From positions 1-11,216 of the forward strand of contig USMB01000044.1 of the NCBI GenBank assembly GCA_900555615.1: a stretch of 11,216 nt of DNA. The letters are read 5' to 3'. Numbering within the stretch: position 1 is the first letter of the stretch; each line of letters begins with the position of its first letter. Positions 5,707-11,216 of this stretch are shown piece after piece. The notes under the pieces are model-generated. The model was not told the DNA's origin and made no database searches. It was given only the letters and a program-made list of their open reading frames with translations. Origin of the DNA: an uncultured Clostridium sp. (GTDB taxonomy: Bacteria; Bacillota; Clostridia; TANB77; CAG-508). The position numbers and the translations under genes were made by a program.

Positions 5707-6276
5707 TTACCTTTCATTTATAGTTTGGTTTAGGTTTTGTACATTTTTGTTTTTATTCTCTATTTCTTTATTATTACATTTCATTTTATTTCTAAAAGCT
5801 TTTTGATCAATAGAAGCCGCCCACATTGTACTTCTTTGTGCCCCAAAAACATCTGCAAAATATTCATCTCCTATAACTAGCACATTTTCAGGATCAAGCC
5901 CCATAGAGTTTGAAGCCTTAATAAAAGCTCTTTTCATTGGTTTGAACGAATGTGAAAAATAGTTAATTCCTATTCTATCTGCCAATTTTTTTATATTCTC
6001 ATCTCTTCCATTAGAAACCATACATACTTTAAATTCTTTTTTTAACCTTATTATCCACTTAATATTTCTATAATCAACATTCTCAAAGTTTTCTCTTATT
6101 GTTCCATCTATATCTAAAATTACTCCGCCTATTCCATATTTACTTTTTAATTCCATTATTTCATCTACATTTAAATCCTTGATGTTTTGATACTGCTTAT
6201 CTGGAATTATAAATCTTGATAATACTTTATTAATTACTTTTGTAATTTTTGTATACATTGTTTCTAATAACTTCAT
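5707..6276 (-). CDS. YqeG-family HAD phosphatase
   Basis: A HAD-superfamily (IIIA) hydrolase of the YqeG type, related to phosphatidylglycerophosphate phosphatases (PgpP/GEP4 group). If the function holds, it removes phosphate from phosphatidylglycerophosphate at the membrane surface. All four HAD motifs are visible in the 189-residue product: motif I LDIDGT (D55 nucleophile, D57 acid/base), motif II SN (88-89), motif III lysine in KPMK (112-115), and motif IV GDEYFADVFGAQR (136-148; D137 and D142 likely magnesium ligands). The VFGAQR tail of motif IV is characteristic of YqeG. No membrane span is evident, and the last 30 residues are a polar Asn/Lys-rich tail. The ATG at 6276 has GGAGGGA 5 nt upstream. 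Family is confident, substrate is inferred. Confidence 0.82.
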   Translation of the reverse strand: MKLLETMYTKITKVINKVLSRFIIPDKQYQNIKDLNVDEIMELKSKYGIGGVILDIDGTIRENFENVDYRNIKWIIRLKKEFKVCMVSNGRDENIKKLADRIGINYFSHSFKPMKRAFIKASNSMGLDPENVLVIGDEYFADVFGAQRSTMWAASIDQKAFRNKMKCNNKEIENKNKNVQNLNQTINER

Positions 6277-6306
6277 AATTATCCCTCCGATTCGGAATCT
6301 AACTAT

Positions 6307-6315
6307 ATTATAACA
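6307..6315 (-). promoter_or_regulatory. Extended -10 promoter of the yqeG-like gene
   Basis: Minus strand TGTTATAAT, an extended -10 (TG-N-TATAAT), with no good -35 at 16-18 bp. Predicted start is near 6300, inside an 11-bp near-palindrome GATTCGGAATC (6289-6299). Confidence 0.55.
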
Positions 6316-6343
6316 TATTTATTTCATAAATGTGTTATTTGGC

Positions 6344-7843
6344 TCAAATTTCTTTAATTTCTAGGTCTTTTATTGCTGGTTCATAAATATTTCTTCCCAT
6401 ATAGTCAAATCTACTTCCATGACATGGACAGTCCCAGGTTTTATCTGCATTATTCCATGAAAGTAAGCATCCTAAATGTGAACAATTCGGTTTTACTGCA
6501 TATATTTTTCCTGTTATATCCTTATAAACTCCAACATTTTCACCATTTATTTCTAAAATTGCAGCATTATCACTTTCTATTTGATCTATGCTATATGGTT
6601 CTATTTTAAATTTATTAAAGGCAATTGAATTAACAGTTTGTTTCAACATGTTTTGGACTTCCCATCTATTTTTTATTGGCTTTACCCTTGTAGCAGAAAA
6701 TACATCTGAAAACTTATTTTCTTTTCCTAATATTTTATCAGTTACTATAGTAGCTGCTACATTTGAAAAAGTCATTCCCCATTTTTTAAACCCTGTCCCT
6801 ACATATATATTTTTCATCAAATTTGAAAATTCCCCAATATAAGGAATTTTATCTAAACTAATACAATCTCTTGTATCCCATTTAAATAACACCCTACAAT
6901 CTGGGTACAATTCCTTTGCTTTCTTTTTCAACTCATTATAATGAAATTCATTAGTTATAGGCTCACCAGTTTTATTTCCAACACCACCTATTAACAAAAT
7001 TTCTTTTCCGTCATATAATGCCGTTCTAAACGAATATATTGGCTCTTTAACATTAATATACATTCCCTTTGGCAATTTGCTTTTAGTCTCAATTGCAATT
7101 AAATATGAAGTAGATTGATACATTTTTGCAAAATAAAAACCAGGTGCATTTACAATAGGAAAATGAGTAGCTATCACAACATGTTTTGCATATACATCAT
7201 TTCCTATATCTGTAGAAATTTTATATCCCTCTTTATCTTTTTCAACATCCACTACAGTTGTATTTTCATATATCTTGTTTTGTTTTGATATAACATTAGC
7301 CAATCCCAACATATATTTTCTTGGATGAAATTGAGCTTGTCCATCAAACTCAATAGCTGCCTTTATCTTCATAGGCAAATCAATATTTGAAACCAACTTA
7401 GCATTTTTTCCTAATTTATTAACAACCTCTACCTCTTTTTCTATCTCTGGAACTTCATCTTCCACTGTTGTATACACATATGACTTCTCTTCAGAAAAAT
7501 CACAATCAATCTGTTCATCATTTACAATTTTTTTAATATTCTCTATTGCCTGCTCATTAGCCTCTAAATATTTTTGAGCATAATCATATCCATAATCATC
7601 AACTAAATAGGCATAGAACAAATCATGTTGACTAGTTATTTTTCCAGTTGTATTTCCACTAACCTTCTCTCCAATTCTCCCTTTTTCTAAAACAATAGTA
7701 TTTATATTATTTTTAGTCAAATAATATGCTGTTGTAAGCCCAAATAATCCTCCTCCAATTACACATACATCCACTTTTTTTGTATCATTTAATTGTTCAA
7801 AAATTTCATTATTTTTCGTAGTTTTTATCCATAAAGATTCCAT
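6344..7843 (-). CDS. FAD-dependent oxidoreductase with C-terminal Rieske domain (YhfW-like)
   Basis: A two-domain redox enzyme of 499 residues, matching the length and architecture of Bacillus YhfW. The N-terminal DAO-type FAD domain starts with VDVCVIGGGLFGLTTAYYL (24-42; GGGLFG at 30-35) and the ribose-binding Glu E53 (VLEKG), followed by the SGNTTGKITSQHD segment. A second FAD-contact region, IYVGTGFKKWGMTFSN, lies near residues 347-362. The C-terminal Rieske [2Fe-2S] domain has C454-x-H456-LGC459 and C472-P-C474-H475-GS: two Cys and two His cluster ligands, plus the Cys pair that forms a disulfide in high-potential, bc1-type Rieske proteins. The substrate (probably an amine or amino acid) is unknown. 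ATG at 7843 with AGGAGG 7 nt upstream. It is divergent from the M18 aminopeptidase across a repeat-rich spacer. Confidence 0.9.
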   Translation of the reverse strand: MESLWIKTTKNNEIFEQLNDTKKVDVCVIGGGLFGLTTAYYLTKNNINTIVLEKGRIGEKVSGNTTGKITSQHDLFYAYLVDDYGYDYAQKYLEANEQAIENIKKIVNDEQIDCDFSEEKSYVYTTVEDEVPEIEKEVEVVNKLGKNAKLVSNIDLPMKIKAAIEFDGQAQFHPRKYMLGLANVISKQNKIYENTTVVDVEKDKEGYKISTDIGNDVYAKHVVIATHFPIVNAPGFYFAKMYQSTSYLIAIETKSKLPKGMYINVKEPIYSFRTALYDGKEILLIGGVGNKTGEPITNEFHYNELKKKAKELYPDCRVLFKWDTRDCISLDKIPYIGEFSNLMKNIYVGTGFKKWGMTFSNVAATIVTDKILGKENKFSDVFSATRVKPIKNRWEVQNMLKQTVNSIAFNKFKIEPYSIDQIESDNAAILEINGENVGVYKDITGKIYAVKPNCSHLGCLLSWNNADKTWDCPCHGSRFDYMGRNIYEPAIKDLEIKEI

Positions 7844-7894
7844 ACTTTTTTCCTCCTTTTTGCCATATTTTTTCCACTTTTTTTTATTTTATGC

Positions 7895-7972
7895 TGACAA
7901 TTTGTTGTCAATTTGGTGTCGGTGTTTTTTTTTGACAAAGTGTCAATTGGGGGACAGATATTTTTCTGACAT
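7895..7972. promoter_or_regulatory. Cluster of TGACA/TGTCA inverted repeats, probable operator region
   Basis: The divergent spacer holds two clean palindromes, TGACAA-TTTG-TTGTCA (7895-7910) and TTGACA-AAG-TGTCAA (7932-7946), plus further half-sites GTGTC (7916-7920), GGACA (7952-7956) and TGACA (7967-7971). One TTGACA on the minus strand (7911-7906) has TAAAAT (7891-7886) only 14 bp downstream, so no normal promoter for the oxidoreductase is evident. I could not match the repeats to a known regulator. Confidence 0.5.
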
Positions 7973-7996
7973 TTTAGGAATATTTTAAATAATCTA

Positions 7997-8025
7997 TGGA
8001 AAAATAAAACATAAAGTGATATACT
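7997..8025 (+). promoter_or_regulatory. Promoter of the M18 aminopeptidase gene
   Basis: TGGAAA (7997-8002), 17 bp, TATACT (8020-8025) preceded by TGA, giving an extended -10. Predicted start is near 8032; the ribosome site AAAGGAAG (8048-8055) precedes the ATG at 8063. Confidence 0.6.
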
Positions 8026-8062
8026 ACAATAAAAAATAACACATAAGAAAGGAAGATATAAA

Positions 8063-9448
8063 ATGGAAGAAAAACTTTTTAACAAAAAAGAAGTTGGATG
8101 GTCAAGTATTGACACTCGTGAAAAAGAAGCTATTTATTCATATTGTAATAATTACATGAACTTTATGAATAAATCAAAAACAGAAAGAGAAGCTGTTGTT
8201 ACATCTAAAGCAATTGCTGAAGCTAATGGTTTTAGAGATTTAGCTAGTTATGAAACACTAAATCCTGGTGATAAAGTTTATTTTATTAATAGAGAAAAAA
8301 GTATGTACTTAGCTGTTATTGGAACTGATAAATTAGAAAATGGTTTACAAATTGTTGGAGCTCACATAGATTCTCCAAGACTTGATTTAAAACCAAATCC
8401 ATTATATGAAGATTCTGGATTCGCATATTTTAAGACTCATTATTATGGTGGAATTAAAAAATATCAATGGACAACAATTCCATTAAGTTTACATGGAGTT
8501 ATTGTAAAAGCTAATGGTGAAAGAATCACAATAAATATTGGCGAAGATGATAATGATCCAATTTTCACAATTTCTGATTTATTACCTCATTTAGCTCAAG
8601 ATCAAATGGAGAAAAAATTAAAAAATGGTATTGATGGTGAAGATTTAGCTATCTTACTTGGAAGCATTCCATATGATGATGAAAAATGTGCTGAAAAAGT
8701 TAAATTGAATATTTTAAATATTTTGAATCAAAAATATAATATTACAGAAGCTGATTTCTTGAGTTCAGAAATTGAAGTTGTTCCAGCTTTCAAAGCTCGT
8801 TCTTTAGGTTTTGATGGAAGCATGGTTGCAGCTTATGGTCAAGATGATAAAATATGTGCTTACACATCTTTATCTGCTTTGATGACTTTGGAAAATATTA
8901 AAACAACTGCTGTTTGTATATTATCTGATAAAGAAGAAATCGGTAGCATGGGTAATACAGGTATGGAATCTCATATGTTTGATTATTTCATTTCTGAATT
9001 ATTGAACAAAACTGGAGAAAATAGACCTAACTTATTAGATAAGGTATTCTGTTTCTCTAGAATGTTATCTGCTGATGTTGATGCAGGTTATGATCCACTT
9101 TATGCAAGTGTTTCTGATAGAAATAATGCAGCTTTCCTAGGACGTGGTATTGGTCTTAACAAATATACAGGTGCTCGTGGAAAATCTGGTGCTTCTGATG
9201 CTAATGCAGAATTTGTTGCATGGATTAGAAGAGTTTTAGAGAAAAATGATATTAGATATCAAATTTCTGAACTTGGTAAAGTTGATGTTGGCGGTGGTGG
9301 TACTATCGCATATATCCTAGCTAATAAGGGTGTTGATGTTATTGATTGTGGTGTTCCAGTTCTTTCAATGCACGCTCCTTATGAAGTTACAAGTAAATTT
9401 GATGTTTATACTGCTTATAGAACTTATAAAGCTTTTTGGGAAGAATAA
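8063..9448 (+). CDS. M18-family aminopeptidase
   Basis: A zinc-dependent aminopeptidase of the M18 (aspartyl/vacuolar aminopeptidase I) family that trims N-terminal residues from peptides in the cytoplasm. It normally forms a large dodecameric shell. The 461-residue length is typical of the clostridial ApeA-type enzymes. Visible family motifs: GAHIDSPRLDLKPNP (99-113; H101 metal ligand, D103), the GQDDK segment (259-263) with the bridging Asp, SDKEEIGSMGNTG (288-300; catalytic E291/E292), SADVDAGYDP (336-345), GKSGASDANAEF (373-384), and SMHAPYE (435-441; H437 metal ligand). No signal peptide. It is a single-gene unit with its own extended -10 promoter and a clear terminator. The enzyme class is confident; side-chain preference cannot be read from the sequence. 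Confidence 0.93.
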   Translation: MEEKLFNKKEVGWSSIDTREKEAIYSYCNNYMNFMNKSKTEREAVVTSKAIAEANGFRDLASYETLNPGDKVYFINREKSMYLAVIGTDKLENGLQIVGAHIDSPRLDLKPNPLYEDSGFAYFKTHYYGGIKKYQWTTIPLSLHGVIVKANGERITINIGEDDNDPIFTISDLLPHLAQDQMEKKLKNGIDGEDLAILLGSIPYDDEKCAEKVKLNILNILNQKYNITEADFLSSEIEVVPAFKARSLGFDGSMVAAYGQDDKICAYTSLSALMTLENIKTTAVCILSDKEEIGSMGNTGMESHMFDYFISELLNKTGENRPNLLDKVFCFSRMLSADVDAGYDPLYASVSDRNNAAFLGRGIGLNKYTGARGKSGASDANAEFVAWIRRVLEKNDIRYQISELGKVDVGGGGTIAYILANKGVDVIDCGVPVLSMHAPYEVTSKFDVYTAYRTYKAFWEE

Positions 9449-9456
9449 AAAATATT

Positions 9457-9489
9457 AGAGAGTCATTTGCTGAAATGAACTCTCTTTTT
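9457..9489 (+). terminator. Intrinsic terminator of the aminopeptidase gene
   Basis: Stem AGAGAGT+CATTT (9457-9468) pairs with AAATG, a bulged A, and ACTCTCT (9473-9485) around a GCTG loop, followed by TTTT. It begins 8 nt after the stop codon. Confidence 0.88.
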
Positions 9490-9537
9490 AGCTTAATTTT
9501 CCGTATGAAATCAATTGTTTAATATCGCCAAGTCAAT

Positions 9538-9571
9538 AAAAAAAACACCTATGCCTCAACATAAGTGTTTT
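9538..9571 (-). terminator. Intrinsic terminator of the tRNA-Arg gene
   Basis: On the minus strand an 11-bp stem with one mismatch (9571-9560 with 9553-9542), a 6-nt loop, and a run of eight T (9545-9538, partly in the stem). It lies 8 nt after the encoded CCA. Confidence 0.85.
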
Positions 9572-9579
9572 GTGTTATA

Positions 9580-9656
<77 letters not shown>

Positions 9657-9674
9657 ATTTCTTAACACCTAATT

Positions 9675-9703
9675 ATAATAACACATTTGTAGAATAAAGT
9701 CAA
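9675..9703 (-). promoter_or_regulatory. tRNA-Arg promoter
   Basis: Minus strand TTGACT (9703-9698), 17 bp, TATTAT (9680-9675). Predicted start is near 9668, about 12 nt upstream of the mature tRNA 5' end. The overlapping perfect TATAAT (9677-9672) would need a 20-bp spacer. Confidence 0.65.
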
Positions 9704-9786
9704 CAACTTTATTGAATTTTTTTGAATTATTTTGGCATTTTGCATTTAATTTTAGAACCTGCTGTAATTTTGACATTTTACATAAT

Positions 9787-10638
9787 TTATACCAATTCTT
9801 TTTCAACTTCTCCGTTTTCTTCTAAAAGTTCTGGTTTCTTTAAATATTTTAATAAAAGTTTAAATGATGATGCATAATAATATCCATCACAAATTCTCTC
9901 ATCACCAACAAAAGCTAGTGTTATACATTTTTCTTCCTTAAACTCTTCATCTTCATATATATAACTCTTTTTCTTTTTTCCCATAGAGAAAAACATACTA
10001 GTAGTACCAAAATTATAAATATGATGATATATACTATCAATTCCTAATGAGCCTACATTTGTTAAAAATACACTCGTATGGAATGGACTTGCTTCTATTA
10101 TCTTCTTTGGCATAATTCCATGCTTGTCTAAAAACATTAAAAATTTAACTATTGCTCGTATTAAGCCACTTGGAATAGCACTCAATATTGAAACCAATTT
10201 ATCTGTTTTATTAGCTGCTTCAACATCCTTGTTTTTCTCTATTGTCGCATCTAATTTTTCTTTTATTTCAAATATATTTTCATCACCATTAAATTTTAAT
10301 TTTAGTGGTGTCTCCACACCATCATCTGTAAGACTCTTTTTTATTACAAGAGATACATATATTTTATTCCTTTGATATAATGCTCCATTCATTGCAAATC
10401 TATTTAATCTTGGTCTTTCTCCAATTATTCTTACAATAGCAGCATATATAATATTCATATAAGAAAGTCTTATTCCTTCTTCTGCTTTTCTATCAATGTA
10501 TTCATCCAAATGTTTTAAAGCTATGTCTTGTTTAAAGTAGACTTGTGAATCTACTCTATCTAACATTACACAAGGCATAATTTTAAATATTGGTGTTAAT
10601 TTTTTTATCTTTTTTCCATCTGATCTGTGTCCAAACAT
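9787..10638 (-). CDS. Standalone E2-acyltransferase-like protein with altered catalytic motif
   Basis: Resembles the catalytic (PF00198-type) domain of 2-oxo acid dehydrogenase E2 / chloramphenicol acetyltransferase-fold enzymes. The 283-residue length is that of the catalytic domain alone; there is no lipoyl or peripheral-subunit-binding domain. Supporting segments are FLTNVGSLGIDSIYHH (191-206, matching the E2 SNxGxxG region) and GDERICDGYYYASSFKLLLKYLKKPELL (245-272, matching the E2 DHRxxDGA...FL...L..P segment). In that motif the catalytic His of HxxxDG is replaced by Glu (E247), so ordinary acyl transfer by the E2 mechanism is doubtful. Similar standalone proteins with this change are, to my recollection, common in Clostridia. 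ATG at 10638 with an AGGGGAT ribosome site, 20 nt after the preceding gene, so the two are probably co-transcribed. No clear terminator follows. Confidence 0.72.
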   Translation of the reverse strand: MFGHRSDGKKIKKLTPIFKIMPCVMLDRVDSQVYFKQDIALKHLDEYIDRKAEEGIRLSYMNIIYAAIVRIIGERPRLNRFAMNGALYQRNKIYVSLVIKKSLTDDGVETPLKLKFNGDENIFEIKEKLDATIEKNKDVEAANKTDKLVSILSAIPSGLIRAIVKFLMFLDKHGIMPKKIIEASPFHTSVFLTNVGSLGIDSIYHHIYNFGTTSMFFSMGKKKKSYIYEDEEFKEEKCITLAFVGDERICDGYYYASSFKLLLKYLKKPELLEENGEVEKELV

Positions 10639-10658
10639 CTTTATCCCCTATCTTCTAT

Positions 10659-11216
10659 CTATATGCCTAATATTTTGGCTTCAACATTAAACATTTTGTA
10701 TTTTTTTGTTGTTTCGTCTATCTTAAATTCAATTAAAGTATTTTCTAATGTATCATTATTTTGTCTTAAATCTGTTGTAAAATATGATTTGATTTGTGGA
10801 ATCTCTAATTTATTTTTTACAATTTCTTTAAATACTTCAGCAGTATGTCTGTCATCCTCACAAACAAAAATTAATTGTGGCATTGCTGAAAATCCGGAAT
10901 CTCCTGGTACAAAATTTTCATAAAACTCTTTATACATTGCCATTTTATCAGCTAATTTCTTTTCCCAGTCACTTTCTCTTCTAATTACTTCAAACAAAAA
11001 TGTAATTGATTTATTGTTTTTTGTTAATTTTACAGAACCTCCTGTTGCCTTAAAGATTTTTCCTGATATTTTTGCTGTTAATGCTGGTTTTACAACATAA
11101 CTATCAAATGCTTTTACTTTTCTAAGATATGCAATTATTGTTTGATTTCCTGCTAACCTCTTTTTTATCATTGCAACTGGTTTTACATTATCTGTTTGTT
11201 GCCACTTACATTCTAT
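10659..11216 (-). CDS. C-terminal part of a protein of uncertain function (possibly replication-relaxation-like), cut by window edge
   Basis: The frame is open through the right edge. An internal Met at 11171 lacks any ribosome site, and 15 further in-frame codons precede it, so this is a 5'-truncated gene of which 185 codons are visible. The segment has a beta-rich region ending in FLFEVIRRESDWEKKLADKMAMYKEFY, then MPQLIFVCEDDRHTAEVFKEIV. The order acidic residue in a FxxEV strand, helix with Lys/Arg, then a (P)xLIFVcED strand resembles the replication-relaxation (Replic_Relax) or related nuclease-fold proteins found on plasmids and conjugative elements. The resemblance is weak and the N-terminal half is unseen. 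It stops 20 nt before the E2-like gene and probably shares its transcript. Confidence 0.6.
   Translation of the reverse strand: MECKWQQTDNVKPVAMIKKRLAGNQTIIAYLRKVKAFDSYVVKPALTAKISGKIFKATGGSVKLTKNNKSITFLFEVIRRESDWEKKLADKMAMYKEFYENFVPGDSGFSAMPQLIFVCEDDRHTAEVFKEIVKNKLEIPQIKSYFTTDLRQNNDTLENTLIEFKIDETTKKYKMFNVEAKILGI

Noticed and set aside
7825..8115. A 96-codon minus-strand open frame across the divergent spacer
   Set aside because: It overlaps both flanking genes and the promoter/operator region, and has no ribosome site.
10659..11171. A complete gene starting at the ATG at 11171
   Set aside because: No ribosome site precedes this ATG and the frame continues open to the window edge, so the true start lies outside.

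Overview
This is AT-rich DNA with low-GC Gram-positive signals: consensus sigma-A promoters with 16-17 bp spacers, strong AAGGAGG-type ribosome binding sites, U-tract terminators, and Firmicutes gene families (YqeG, a YhfW-like oxidoreductase, M18 aminopeptidase, RarA, RuvA). The best guess is a member of the Clostridia, probably an uncultured anaerobe. No insertion sequence, prophage, CRISPR array or toxin-antitoxin pair was recognised.

Layout. Bases 1-1322 hold a divergent recombination/replication-rescue pair: rarA (minus, cut by the left edge) and ruvA (plus), each with a near-consensus promoter in the shared spacer. Bases 1325-2338 hold a consensus promoter and a membrane-anchored protein of unknown function. 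It converges on the next unit at a shared hairpin.

Bases 2378-3518 are the most interesting part. A roughly 560-nt, highly structured, apparently noncoding RNA is transcribed on the minus strand from a good promoter (TTGAAA-16-TATAAT). It ends in a small hairpin directly before a minus-strand gene for a 174-residue multi-pass membrane protein carrying a DxxxD motif (DVIGD). RNA size, orientation, the gene directly downstream and the DxxxD motif all match the OLE RNA / OapA ribonucleoprotein system. I identify it as an OLE locus, mainly from this architecture.

Bases 3643-7843 are all minus strand: a thymidylate-kinase-like gene, a possible short RNA or attenuated leader in front of it, two co-transcribed helical proteins of unknown function, a YqeG-type HAD phosphatase, and an FAD oxidoreductase with a C-terminal Rieske domain. 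The spacer between that oxidoreductase and the plus-strand M18 aminopeptidase (8063-9448) is filled with TGACA/TGTCA inverted repeats that look like operators. Then come a tRNA-Arg(TCT) with its own promoter and terminator, and a two-gene minus-strand unit. That unit has a standalone E2-acyltransferase-like protein lacking the usual catalytic His, and a gene cut by the right edge.

Most genes are single housekeeping or unknown units rather than one pathway. The functional clusters supported by the sequence are rarA/ruvA (replication-fork and Holliday-junction processing) and the OLE RNA/oapA pair (a membrane-associated RNA-protein complex linked elsewhere to alcohol, cold and magnesium stress).
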